A stretch of DNA of 24,876 nucleotides, from positions 1 through 24,876 of the IMG/VR virus record IMGVR_UViG_3300005732_000030; one strand, 5' to 3'. Made by a program: the position numbers and the translations under genes. Below the pieces are notes generated by a model that searched no databases, was not told the origin of the DNA, and saw nothing but the letters and a program-made list of their open reading frames with translations. The first letter of the stretch is position 1, and every line of letters starts with the position of its first letter. Positions 1 through 9,105 of this stretch are shown piece by piece. Origin of the DNA: a virus.

Positions 1-1
1 C

Positions 2-496
2 CCGCCGCAAAGTTCTCTGGAACGCTTTATTGCGGCGGGTTACGATCACTGGAAACGCTCAGAGCTTGCCAAACGTCGGTGGGTGTTCGCAACCGAAGCT
101 CACTATGCCTTGGCGAAAGTCGAGATGTTGGAGGGCGTTGACCGCCCCCACAAATATTCGCTTCCCGTAGACTGTCTGCGCCCTGTAAGGTTGAAGCGGA
201 CAGAGTGGCAGCAACGCCGTCGCTACATCTATAGCGCCGAAGACAATCTCAAAATTTCGTATATTGCAAATGTGGACGAGACCGAGTTTGACCCGCTGTT
301 CGTGGAGGTGTTTGCGAGCCGCGTTGCTCTTGAAGCAGTCGAGTACGCTACGCAATCCAACACCAAGAAGTCCGACATCAAAGCGCTGTATGACATGGCT
401 GTAGCGGACGCAGCCAAGGCGAACGCGTTTGTGATAGGTCCAGAAGACGTTGTATCTGACGACGAGGATTTTGACTTTATAACCGCGAGATACTGA
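2..496 (+). CDS. Tail tubular protein A (T7 gp11-like), 5' truncated by window
   Basis: The reading frame is open from base 2, so the gene begins upstream of the window; 164 codons plus stop are visible. A GTG at 83 is in frame but is internal to a continuous domain. The visible part fits the podovirus gp11-type ring protein: a Trp-rich segment after ELAKRRW, a LPVDCLRPVRL strand motif, a YIYSAEDNLKISYIANV hairpin, then an FDPLFVEVFASRVALE helix and a final acidic tail. In T7 this protein forms the ring between portal and nozzle. The next gene starts two bases after the stop and is the gp12-type nozzle, which matches T7 order. What is seen is the motif pattern and synteny; the ring role is inferred from the family. 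Confidence 0.75.
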   Translation, partial: PPQSSLERFIAAGYDHWKRSELAKRRWVFATEAHYALAKVEMLEGVDRPHKYSLPVDCLRPVRLKRTEWQQRRRYIYSAEDNLKISYIANVDETEFDPLFVEVFASRVALEAVEYATQSNTKKSDIKALYDMAVADAAKANAFVIGPEDVVSDDEDFDFITARY

Positions 497-497
497 C

Positions 498-3284
498 ATG
501 CCTAAAGCCTCTCCGATGATCCGCTCGTTCAACGCGGGCGAGTTTTCCGAACTGCTAGAAGGGCGTGTCGATCTTGACCGATACCCTTCGTCGCTTCATT
601 CTCTTAAAGACTACATCGCCGCACCCCAAGGCCCGGCTATCGGCAGGTCAGGTACCGCGTTTGTTGCACCCGTGGCCGACGAGACTGAGCAAAGCGCGCT
701 GTTGCCTTTCGTGTTCTCAAACGAGCAGGCCAAGGTGTTGGAGTTTTCGGCGGATCGTATTAGGTTCTTTGACGAAGAAGGGGTGCAGGTTTACGCCGCC
801 GTCTCTGGAACAGTCACTTCGTCGCCGGGGGCGGTCATGACCGTAGTTGCGCCCGGACTGGACGCGGAAGTAGGCGATCAGGTCGTGTTGTCGGGGTTTC
901 CGTCGAACTATAACTTAAACGGTGAGGTAGCAAAAGTAACGTCGAAGACAAACGATACGTATGTTCTTGACGTAGATTACCCTAACTTGACAGTCGTGCA
1001 CGGAAGTGTAGCGCGAGTGTATCATGTAGCGTGTACGTACAGTGCTTCGCAGCGCTCGACGTTACGGTACGTACAGTCGGTAGATGTCGTTTATCTTTTA
1101 TCGCTGTCCGCTAGGCCGAGGAAACTTTCTCGATACGGTGACTACGACTGGCGGCTCGAAGATGTAGAGTTCGTTGACGGTCCTTTCCTGCCGACAAACA
1201 CTAGCTCCACAGTCTTAGTTCCGTCAGCCACGGGCAATGCGATACCCAATATGACGTCGGATACGGCTCCGGCGGGCGTGTGCAGCGGCAGCAGTAAGCG
1301 CGCGGCTATAAACGGAACCACATCAAACCCGGTGGAGTTTCTAGGCCGTAACATAACATACGATCTTGACGCAAGTGAGTTTTACTACGCGTTTGACGAC
1401 AGTGACGACACGTATTGGGCGTCTAATGCCGAACAGTCCGGGTACATACAGTACACTCCTTCTGCACCTTTTGTGTGCGACGGATACACTATATATGCGG
1501 CAAAAGACAACCAAGACACCTCGTACACTTTAAAAGACTTCGCACCGTCTTCGTTTACTCTGGAAGGATACGACGGGACGACGTGGACTGTTCTCGACGA
1601 ACAAGAAGACTACGTTCTGTACGACGGCAGTAAATCGGTTTTTATAGAGATCGACAACGAGACCTCCTACCAAGCGTATAGACTTAACATAAACGCGCTG
1701 ACTAGGAACGGGCTTATTGAGCCTAGAGTACGGCGGTTAGTGTTGCGGGAGCGAAACGAAGCGTCTTTCATTCTTACGGCCAGTTCTACCGACGAAATAA
1801 ACGACGGTGACGGTTTCCAAAGTACCGATGTTGGGCGGCTTCTGCGCCTGAAAGGGAGCGACGGGGCGTGGAGGTCTTGTGAGATAACCACCGTGGCCGA
1901 CACTACGACGGTAACAGTTAAGCTACTTGGAGAACCGTTATTGGACCTTAAACCTGTGAAACAGTGGCGGCTTGGGTATTGGTCGGACACGACAGGCTGG
2001 CCGTCCGCAGGGGACTTTTTCGAGGACCGACTGTGGCTTGCCGGAAGCGAGAACTTTCCCGACGTGTTCGCAGGGTCCGTGACCGGAGCGTACGAGACGT
2101 TTAGTCAGACAGATACGTTTGGCGAGGTATTGGATGACAGCGCGGTGGTGGGGCGTCTTAACTCTCGACGGCTGTCTCGCATACGGTGGCTGTCTTCCGA
2201 CGCCCGTGGACTGCTACTCGGCACGGGATCAGAAGAGTACACGTTGGCGTCACCGTCTGACGAGGCTCTGACCGCTCGAAACATCCGGGCGCGTCCGGCG
2301 ACCCGAAGAGGAAGCGCTGACGTGGAACCTGTCAGGATCGACAACCAAGCTCTGTACGTGCAACGTAGCGGGCGGGCGATACGAGAGTTCGCTTTCGTGT
2401 TCGAGGCGGACGGGTACCGCTCCCCGTCTATGTCACAGCTTGCCAGCCACCTCGGAGCCGTGCCTTTTGTAGAGATGGAGTATGCGGCAGAGCCTCACAG
2501 CCTTGTATGGGTTCGCCGCAGTGACGGCTCGCTCGTCGGGCTGACATACAACCGCGACGAGAACGTAGTGGGGTGGCACCGGCACAACCTATCTGGGGCA
2601 GAGATCGAGAGCTTGGCCGTCGTGCCACAGTCCGATCAGCTACAAGATGCGCTGTGGGTGGTGGCGAAGCGCACGATCAACGGACAGACCCGTCGCTACA
2701 TAGAACGGCTCACTCGGTTTTGGGACTTTGATACCGAGCTTGAAGACGCCCACTTTGTAGATAGCGGGCTTCGCTACCGGGGCGACGAAACCGACACGGT
2801 GTACGGACTACAACATCTTGAGGGTGAAGAAGTGTACGGTTTAGCCGACGCTAAACCTGTCGGTCCTTTCACCGTAACTAACGGCGCGGTGACGTTAGCG
2901 TTTGCTGCCGAGAACATAGTCATGGGTTTGGGCTTCGATAGCGAAGGTATCATACCCCGGCTAGAAAACGGAGCCGCAGACGGTACTGCGCAGGGCAAAG
3001 CGAAGCGAATACACAGTCTCGTTGTCAGCGTGTGGCGCAGTTTCAACGGCGAAGTAGGTGTGTGGAACGAGCAAGAAGAGCGTTACATATACGAACCTCT
3101 AGAGTACCCCGGAAACTTTGACGAGTTCGAAGACGTCGAACTGTACACCGGACTTATCGGACCATTCGTACCCTCTCCGGGTTATGACATGGACGGACGT
3201 ATAGCGTTTCGCCGTCCCAAAAGTAGCCCGCTCCCGTTCAACATCGTGGCCATAATGCCGCAATTACATACGCAAGACCGATGA
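498..3284 (+). CDS. Tail nozzle / tail tubular protein B (T7 gp12-like), 928 aa
   Basis: The N-terminus carries the hallmark of podovirus tail-nozzle proteins: a RSFNAGEFS start, GRVDLDRY, then APQGPAIGRSGTAFVA, followed by a LPFVFSNEQAKVLEF strand. This family builds the nozzle below the portal ring. Residues about 110-175 form a small beta insert (VGDQVVLSGF ... VARVYHV) often seen in these proteins. Residues about 270-415 look like a discoidin/F5-8C-type carbohydrate-binding domain (AFDDSDDTYW, SFTLEGYDGTTWTVL, YQAYRLNINA). The C-terminal half has the usual beta-rich body (LWLAGSENFPDVFAGS, VEMEYAAEPHSLVWVRR). The ATG at 498 follows the gp11-like stop by one base, and the 3' end overlaps the next gene by ATGA. 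Length is near that of homologues in BPP-1- and HMO-2011-type phages, longer than T7 gp12. Confidence 0.8.
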   Translation: MPKASPMIRSFNAGEFSELLEGRVDLDRYPSSLHSLKDYIAAPQGPAIGRSGTAFVAPVADETEQSALLPFVFSNEQAKVLEFSADRIRFFDEEGVQVYAAVSGTVTSSPGAVMTVVAPGLDAEVGDQVVLSGFPSNYNLNGEVAKVTSKTNDTYVLDVDYPNLTVVHGSVARVYHVACTYSASQRSTLRYVQSVDVVYLLSLSARPRKLSRYGDYDWRLEDVEFVDGPFLPTNTSSTVLVPSATGNAIPNMTSDTAPAGVCSGSSKRAAINGTTSNPVEFLGRNITYDLDASEFYYAFDDSDDTYWASNAEQSGYIQYTPSAPFVCDGYTIYAAKDNQDTSYTLKDFAPSSFTLEGYDGTTWTVLDEQEDYVLYDGSKSVFIEIDNETSYQAYRLNINALTRNGLIEPRVRRLVLRERNEASFILTASSTDEINDGDGFQSTDVGRLLRLKGSDGAWRSCEITTVADTTTVTVKLLGEPLLDLKPVKQWRLGYWSDTTGWPSAGDFFEDRLWLAGSENFPDVFAGSVTGAYETFSQTDTFGEVLDDSAVVGRLNSRRLSRIRWLSSDARGLLLGTGSEEYTLASPSDEALTARNIRARPATRRGSADVEPVRIDNQALYVQRSGRAIREFAFVFEADGYRSPSMSQLASHLGAVPFVEMEYAAEPHSLVWVRRSDGSLVGLTYNRDENVVGWHRHNLSGAEIESLAVVPQSDQLQDALWVVAKRTINGQTRRYIERLTRFWDFDTELEDAHFVDSGLRYRGDETDTVYGLQHLEGEEVYGLADAKPVGPFTVTNGAVTLAFAAENIVMGLGFDSEGIIPRLENGAADGTAQGKAKRIHSLVVSVWRSFNGEVGVWNEQEERYIYEPLEYPGNFDEFEDVELYTGLIGPFVPSPGYDMDGRIAFRRPKSSPLPFNIVAIMPQLHTQDR

Positions 3285-3718
3285 TAGAGTTCAAACCTTT
3301 TCGCGCGGGCCATCTACAGTTCTTCAAACCTCAAGATGCGCAACGGGACGAGTACACCGCGTTGGTTCGGTCGGGTGAAGCGGCGGCGTTAGAGGGTCCG
3401 ATGTCTCTGTCAGGGTGGGCGAGCCACACGTGCGTAGGGGCGGCGGGGCTTATCCATGTCAGGCCGCACCGTGCGGTCGCGTGGATGATCTTGTCACGAG
3501 ACGCTGCCGAGTATATGCTGCCTATAGTCAAGAAGATACGGCGGGTAGCCAAAGCGGCTCCGTATAAGCGTATCGAACTGACAGTCGCCGAGGGTTTCGA
3601 CGAGGGGGAGCGGTTCGCTAGACTTTTAGGAGCGGTTTGCGAGACCCCCGATCCTATGAGATATTTCGGGGCCAACGAGAGACACGAGCGTATGTTCGCT
3701 CTGATAAAGGAGGTTTAA
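3281..3718 (+). CDS. GNAT-like protein in gp13 position, 145 aa
   Basis: The start overlaps the nozzle gene stop (ATGA). The protein has the strand-helix pattern of the GNAT N-acetyltransferase fold: a central GAAGLIHVRPHRAVAWMIL strand region, a helix (AAEYMLPIVKKIRRVAKA), a strand RIELTVAE, then a helix and a C-terminal strand. The usual acetyl-CoA P-loop (Q/R-x-x-G-x-G/A) is not apparent, so enzymatic activity is doubtful. In T7-like gene order this slot holds gp13, a small protein needed for virion assembly, and phage GNAT-like proteins often sit here. I infer a structural or assembly role; true acetylation of a virion or host protein is the alternative. Confidence 0.55.
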   Translation: MIEFKPFRAGHLQFFKPQDAQRDEYTALVRSGEAAALEGPMSLSGWASHTCVGAAGLIHVRPHRAVAWMILSRDAAEYMLPIVKKIRRVAKAAPYKRIELTVAEGFDEGERFARLLGAVCETPDPMRYFGANERHERMFALIKEV

Positions 3719-3719
3719 T

Positions 3720-4244
3720 ATGGCGTTTGTCGCACCCCTTGTAGCTGCGATCCCTGCCGGATTAGGCACCGCGCTTTCTATCGGCGGCACGGTTCTAGGT
3801 GCGGTTGGGGCTATACAGTCAGCTAACGCACAGGCCAGCGCTGCGAACTACAATGCCCAAGTCGCGGAACGAGACGCGGTGGTTGCCGACCAGAACCGTA
3901 AGCTCGCACTCGAACAGTCTCGTATAGACGCGGAAGACAAGCGTCGAGAAAACCGCAGGGTCATGGCGTCTATACGAACGCAGTACGGAGCGAGCGGACT
4001 GTCACTGGCAGGCTCGCCACTCGACGTTCTCGAAGACACCGCCGTCGAACAAGAACTTGACGCACAGCGCGTTGAGTTCGAAGGACGCGCCCGTGGCCGG
4101 GAAGGCGCGTTGCAGATGTTGGGTCTTCAAGAAGAAGCGACACTCTCTCGCATGGAAGCAAGGTCCGCACGCCAGAGCGGCTATTTGAGCGCGATAGGTA
4201 CCGGGCTGTCGGGCGCGGGAACAACACTTTCGAGGGTCGCATAA
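3720..4244 (+). CDS. Internal virion protein, gp14-like, 174 aa
   Basis: A strong Shine-Dalgarno (AAGGAGG, 3707-3713, spacing 6) sets the ATG at 3720. Residues 1-35 are Gly/Ala-rich and hydrophobic (PLVAAIPAGLGTALSIGG), a pattern expected of a membrane-active segment. Residues 36-130 form a charged alpha-helical region with a QYGASGLSLAGSPLDVL turn typical of the gp14-type family. In T7, gp14 is ejected into the outer membrane and helps form the trans-envelope DNA channel. The neighbours, gp13-like before and an SLT-domain internal protein after (1-base TAATG overlap), support this role. Identity is based on composition, the GSPLDVL motif and synteny. Confidence 0.7.
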   Translation: MAFVAPLVAAIPAGLGTALSIGGTVLGAVGAIQSANAQASAANYNAQVAERDAVVADQNRKLALEQSRIDAEDKRRENRRVMASIRTQYGASGLSLAGSPLDVLEDTAVEQELDAQRVEFEGRARGREGALQMLGLQEEATLSRMEARSARQSGYLSAIGTGLSGAGTTLSRVA

Positions 4245-7072
4245 TGGCACGTATACCGACAGTAACTAGTCAGGTAGCCGCGCGCAGCGGGCGTACCACG
4301 CAAGGCGTACCGTCACGTCGCGCTTCCGCCGAGGCATTTGGCGCAGGCGTCGGTCGTGGACTGCAAGCCATAGGCGCGGGGCTTGGCAGCGCGGCGCAAG
4401 GTCTGCAAGCGGTAGAAGACAGGCGGCGGGAAGAGAACCTTGCAAACGTCGTAGCGCAGTCTGACTTTACTAGACGTGAATTAGAGTTGCGCAACGAAGT
4501 AGGGGCGGACGCGGCGGGCTATCAAGAGCGTACACTGGAAGAGTACGACGCGTGGGTAGACGAACAGGCCGAAGGTATTGAAGACGACAGAACTCGTAAT
4601 CTGTTTCGTCAACGAATGTTGGCACAGCGCAACTCTATTTCTTCGCGCGCGGCGCAGTACGAGTTGGGGACTGCGGCCACTAACTCGCGCAACCAAGCCG
4701 ACGCGTCGCTTGTTGCTCTTGACAACAAGATACGCCTAACGCCCGACAGCTATGACGAGTACATAGATCAAGGCTTTGCTGTCATTGACGCGCGAGGCGA
4801 CATGCCCGCGCACGTTCGCGAACAAATGAAAGAGACGTGGCGCGAGAATGCCGCGCTGTCCCGTTTCGAAGGTATGCTTGAGGCAGCTACTTCGGTAGAA
4901 GAAGTGGAAGCGTTGCAAGCCGAGTTGGCGGGGGCGGACGGACGTGAGTGGTCTGCCGAACTGTCGTCTGCGGGGCTAGAGCGAGTGCAGGGTTTAGCGG
5001 ACGCTGCATCCCGCTCTATCCAAACTAAGGCGGACGCCGATGCGCGCGCTGCAATCGAGTTCTTAGAAGGCCGCGCGTCTGACGTTACGTCTTCTATACC
5101 GAGAGAAGAACTCATGGCCGTGCAGGAAGTTGTTGCTCGGTCGAACAACCCGGTCACGGCAGCACGTATGGCACGGATCGTACGAGACCAAGAGATCATT
5201 GCGCAAACTCGTAACCTCACTCCGGCACAGCAGCGTGACGTGTTGGAAACGCGATACAGTAACCCTTCATTGCCACCGCGTCTCAATACCGCGATCAACG
5301 CAGCGGCGCAGCGTTTCGGCGTCTCTCCTGCCTATCTCGCGGCGACCGCGCAACGAGAGTACGGAGTGTTTTTACAGGGCGACCCTGACGCCGTGGACTA
5401 CGGTCAAGGCAACATCGGTAACAACTCGTCGGCCACGGGGGTGATGCAGTTTATAGACGGGACGTGGTTAGGCGTAGTCCGTAACCCTACGTTTCAAGCC
5501 GCTGTAGGTTTGGACATATCTAACATGTCCGAGCAACAGTTGTTAGACTTGCGCAAAGACCCAGAGATGGCTCTTATGGGCGGCGCGTTCTTCACTGCGC
5601 AAAACTCACGTCTGGCGCGCGCAGCGCTCGGTCGAGAGCCTACAGACGCGGACCTGTACATAATGCACTTCATGGGCGCGGGCGGGGGGCCGCGTTTGTT
5701 TAGGCTTATGCAATCTAATCCGAACATGTCGGCGGTGCACTTGTTCCCGGAACAGGCGGCGGCGAACCGTTCTGTGTACTACAAGGCCGACGGCAGCGAA
5801 CGCACTGTACGTGAAGTTTACAACGAACTAGGACGTCTGCACGGAACCGATAGAGGGTCAGAAACGTACACTGAATACGGCGACCGTCAAACCCGCGCTC
5901 GTATTCTTGAAGAGACCGAACGCCGAGTGGCAGACGACCCTATGAGTTTCGCGATGCAAACCGGGACGGTCACGACAGGCGACATATTCGAACCGGGCGG
6001 TATGGCGGCGCGGGGCGAACATGCAAGAACCGTGGCCGATTACTACTCTATCCCGGTTAGTGAGATGCAGCCGTTCACCAACGACGAAGCGTCACAGATC
6101 GCCACTGCGTTCAAGGACGGTTCCGCTGACGACGTACTTGGTATCCTTACGTCTATACAACAGATGGGCGGACCTATGGCACGGGCGGGTATGGCGCAGA
6201 TCGCGGAGGTCAGCGATGTCTATGCTTACGCAGGAGGATTGCAGCTAGAGACCGGACAAGGGGCGGTAGCCGCCGAAGTTGTACGAGGTCAGAAACGTCT
6301 TGACGAGAACCCCGACATACTGCGCCAAGTCGGTGCGGCTCCGCGTGACATAAGCGACGCGTTTCTTAACGCAACAGGCGGCGCGCTCATGGACGCAGCG
6401 CCCAATCAACGTCAGGCCATAATGGACGCAGCGCTTGCACATTACGTAGATACACAAGTCGCGCGGGGGCGAGCGGGTTCGTTCGACACAGACGCGTTTT
6501 CGGCAAGCGTGCAGGCGGTGCTTGGCGGGAGACAAGGCGCTCCGGCCATGGATGACGTGAACGGGGCGCGCACTGTGCTACCTCCGGGGGTTACAGGCGA
6601 TGCGCTCGAAGAGGCGTTCGAGAATATGACCGTGGCCGATTGGACCGCGATGTCCGAACAGGGCGAACCCCCTCGCTATGTCACCGGAGCCGTGGCGGAC
6701 CCGGAAGACTTGGCAGACGAGGCGCAGTTGCGCGCTATCGGCGGCGGGCGTTATCGGGTTATGATGTCCGACGGTTCGTACCTCATAACAGGGCGTCCGT
6801 CCCCGAACGGTCAGTTGGAGCCTTACATCTTTATTCCCACAGCGGACGCGGTGGATCGGGTTAATGTGCAGGCCGAAGAGCGCCGGGTGCAACGCGAAGC
6901 TGAGTTCCTTGAAAGCGTGCAGCGCCCGGAAGTCCGTGAACAAGTAGCCGACGTGCTCGCGGCGCAAGAAGACGGAGTGTTGACGACCGAAGAGCAACAA
7001 GCGCTGTTCCAAAAGTACGGAGCCATGTGGGCGTACGACGCCGAGGGTAACAGGATTGTTCCGACGCAATGA
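4244..7072 (+). CDS. Internal virion protein with lytic transglycosylase domain, 942 aa
   Basis: This large virion protein combines an internal-virion-protein body with an SLT-type peptidoglycan transglycosylase. Residues 1-60 are a flexible, basic Gly-rich start, followed by long helices to about 330. The SLT domain spans about 345-500: catalytic Glu372 in AATAQREYG, the TGVMQF motif at 398-403, and HFMGAGGG at 475-482 in place of the usual AYNAG motif. The C-terminal 430 residues are helical and unassigned, ending in a short EEQQALFQKYG segment. The enzyme is expected to cut the murein glycan locally when the ejection channel crosses the periplasm. The start shares one base with the gp14-like stop (TAATG) and the end overlaps the next gene by ATGA. 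In T7 the SLT domain lies in gp16, so domain placement differs here. Confidence 0.8.
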   Translation: MARIPTVTSQVAARSGRTTQGVPSRRASAEAFGAGVGRGLQAIGAGLGSAAQGLQAVEDRRREENLANVVAQSDFTRRELELRNEVGADAAGYQERTLEEYDAWVDEQAEGIEDDRTRNLFRQRMLAQRNSISSRAAQYELGTAATNSRNQADASLVALDNKIRLTPDSYDEYIDQGFAVIDARGDMPAHVREQMKETWRENAALSRFEGMLEAATSVEEVEALQAELAGADGREWSAELSSAGLERVQGLADAASRSIQTKADADARAAIEFLEGRASDVTSSIPREELMAVQEVVARSNNPVTAARMARIVRDQEIIAQTRNLTPAQQRDVLETRYSNPSLPPRLNTAINAAAQRFGVSPAYLAATAQREYGVFLQGDPDAVDYGQGNIGNNSSATGVMQFIDGTWLGVVRNPTFQAAVGLDISNMSEQQLLDLRKDPEMALMGGAFFTAQNSRLARAALGREPTDADLYIMHFMGAGGGPRLFRLMQSNPNMSAVHLFPEQAAANRSVYYKADGSERTVREVYNELGRLHGTDRGSETYTEYGDRQTRARILEETERRVADDPMSFAMQTGTVTTGDIFEPGGMAARGEHARTVADYYSIPVSEMQPFTNDEASQIATAFKDGSADDVLGILTSIQQMGGPMARAGMAQIAEVSDVYAYAGGLQLETGQGAVAAEVVRGQKRLDENPDILRQVGAAPRDISDAFLNATGGALMDAAPNQRQAIMDAALAHYVDTQVARGRAGSFDTDAFSASVQAVLGGRQGAPAMDDVNGARTVLPPGVTGDALEEAFENMTVADWTAMSEQGEPPRYVTGAVADPEDLADEAQLRAIGGGRYRVMMSDGSYLITGRPSPNGQLEPYIFIPTADAVDRVNVQAEERRVQREAEFLESVQRPEVREQVADVLAAQEDGVLTTEEQQALFQKYGAMWAYDAEGNRIVPTQ

Positions 7073-9105
7073 CTTTTCTATCGAACAGTAACCGAGACGC
7101 CTATTCGATCTCGCCAGACACAGCGGCCACAGGGCCGCTGGTAGGCTTCTTTGACAGTTGGAACGCGGCAGTTGACGCGCAAATGCGTACGAGTTCGCAG
7201 TATGGCATCGAGTTCTTTATGCAAGAGCTTGACTGGCAACAGACGAGCGCGATGATTGACGCTGGGGTGGAAGCCCCTCCGCAGCTTATGCTCAGCTTGG
7301 AAGTCCGAGAGGCGGGCGAAGGCCCTATTGGCGACTTTAGCGTAGCGCAGTTGTTGCGGCGGGACAGTGGGTACTACGAAGACTTCATTCCGAACCGCAG
7401 TGAAGAGTACCTCCAAGTTGCGCGTCGGTACGCAGGTCAAGAGATAAGCCCGGAGTTCGAAGAACGGCTACAAGCGTACGATGCACGTGTCATTGCGATA
7501 CGCGAGCAGCACCCGGACCTTGAACTGCGCACTTCACGCGAGATGTTCGAGCGGGTTAGACGCGACGCCGTGGCCGCAGAGCAGCGTGAACAGACAGACC
7601 GCCGTACATGGGGCGGAGCTTTCGGTGGGTTCTTTGGCGGCGCACTGTCGTCTATGCACCCCGGTACCGACCCTCTCAACTTCTACACGTTAGGAGTGGG
7701 CGGGGCGGGTAAGACCGCCGTGCAGCGCATTCTGTTTCAGACAGGTGCACAAGGCGTTGTGGAGACGGTTAATCAAGTCACGGGGGTGCAAGAAGAGCGG
7801 GAACTTCTCGGCTTGTCTCACGGGTTCTCTGACGCGGCGCAGCGGGTAGCGGCCACCGCACTTGGTGCAGGCGCGCTACAAGGTGCAGGAGAGCTTGTAG
7901 CGGCGGGCGCACGGCGCTGGTTCCGCAACGCCCCCGAAGACCCCGCCCCGGCGCTGGACATGGCCGAAGTGCCTCAAGAACCTCTTGCGCTCCCCGCCCC
8001 GGACCGCCTGCGTGAAGAGGCTCAAGTAGCTCGCATAGAGCAAAACCCGCGTTCTTATGTAGACGTTCTGGCGGACCGCGCGCCTCTGTCTGGCATACGC
8101 GCGGGGCGCACGCGCAGCGTGTTGGACCTCGCCGACACCTCTCGTCAATTAGAAGATTGGGCAGGGGGCGACCCCGCGTTCGTTCGACCTCGTACCGCCA
8201 ACGCGGTGTACCCCGGTCAAACCGGACGAGTGGTTTTGGATACACGCGCGGCGACCGATAACGCGCGTCTGTACCAGATGGCGCGAGAAGCCGACCCTTC
8301 CACTTTCAACCAATACGACCGCCTGTTAGAGCGGCGCAACACGTATCGTCGGTGGGTGGAAGAGCTTGCTGAGAAGCGAGACGCAGACGTACAGTTCACG
8401 ATGGATAACATTGACGCTCGGATACACGCACTCGAAGCGCGTCTGCGCGCCTCGCAAGGCAAAGGTAACAAGGCAAAAATACGCGAGCAGATACGCGAAG
8501 CACGAGCGGATAGGGAAACGCTCGTAGAGGCGAGCCGTCAGCGTGAAACGCCTGACATAGCCGAAGTTCGACGCCAGCTAATCAAGACCGACGAAAAGAT
8601 GCGCGATCTTGCTCCGCTGATAGGGAGGGCATACGCCCGCGCCCGTGGCCGTTGGGGTGAGACCGTTGAAGAGTTAGACGCGGTGTGGAGTGCGTACCGT
8701 CAGGGCCGTGCCGAGGTGGACATGCCGCCATCTGACACTCTCCCTGACTTCGACACCGCACTCACTTTGACCGACCGAGCACCTATACTGCAAGGAGCTT
8801 CGCGGGTCGAAGCTGCCGCTACGTCCGCCGAAACTGCACAACGTATCGTCGCAGAGAACGCTAAGGCCATAGATGCCGCACTGGACGGATACAGAGAACA
8901 GGTCAAGCAGCTTGTGCAAGTATCCGACGAAGGACGACTGCGGGTTGACGGACGTGAGTACGAGTTTGACATAGACAAAGACACTATGTTCGTGCCACAC
9001 GAAGACGGAACAGGCGGGCGGGAAGTTACGTTACGCGAGTATCTGGCGGAGAACCGACGTGCAGAAGATGAATTGGAGGCGGTGAGTATATGTTCGATCC
9101 GGTAG
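7069..9105 (+). CDS. Putative internal virion protein, 678 aa
   Basis: The start is an ATGA overlap with the SLT protein. Residues about 185-300 are rich in Gly and hydrophobics (GGAFGGFFGGALSS, FYTLGVGGAGK, TALGAGALQGAGELV), suggesting a segment that inserts in or crosses a membrane during ejection. Residues about 405-550 are highly charged and predicted coiled coil (RLLERRNTYRRWVEELAEKR and following). I see no enzyme motif. The position between the SLT protein and another large protein matches the internal-core genes of T7-like phages (gp15/gp16 region). A core or pilot role is inferred. The last 16 bases overlap the next gene in another frame. Confidence 0.6.
   Translation: MTFLSNSNRDAYSISPDTAATGPLVGFFDSWNAAVDAQMRTSSQYGIEFFMQELDWQQTSAMIDAGVEAPPQLMLSLEVREAGEGPIGDFSVAQLLRRDSGYYEDFIPNRSEEYLQVARRYAGQEISPEFEERLQAYDARVIAIREQHPDLELRTSREMFERVRRDAVAAEQREQTDRRTWGGAFGGFFGGALSSMHPGTDPLNFYTLGVGGAGKTAVQRILFQTGAQGVVETVNQVTGVQEERELLGLSHGFSDAAQRVAATALGAGALQGAGELVAAGARRWFRNAPEDPAPALDMAEVPQEPLALPAPDRLREEAQVARIEQNPRSYVDVLADRAPLSGIRAGRTRSVLDLADTSRQLEDWAGGDPAFVRPRTANAVYPGQTGRVVLDTRAATDNARLYQMAREADPSTFNQYDRLLERRNTYRRWVEELAEKRDADVQFTMDNIDARIHALEARLRASQGKGNKAKIREQIREARADRETLVEASRQRETPDIAEVRRQLIKTDEKMRDLAPLIGRAYARARGRWGETVEELDAVWSAYRQGRAEVDMPPSDTLPDFDTALTLTDRAPILQGASRVEAAATSAETAQRIVAENAKAIDAALDGYREQVKQLVQVSDEGRLRVDGREYEFDIDKDTMFVPHEDGTGGREVTLREYLAENRRAEDELEAVSICSIR

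Noticed and set aside
832-843. 12-base palindrome CGGTCATGACCG as an operator
   Set aside because: It lies deep in the nozzle coding sequence with no gene start nearby; chance is the simpler reading.
8617-8630. TGATAGGGAGGG as a second T7-like promoter core
   Set aside because: It lacks the CTCACTA part, is inside coding sequence and has no gene start downstream.
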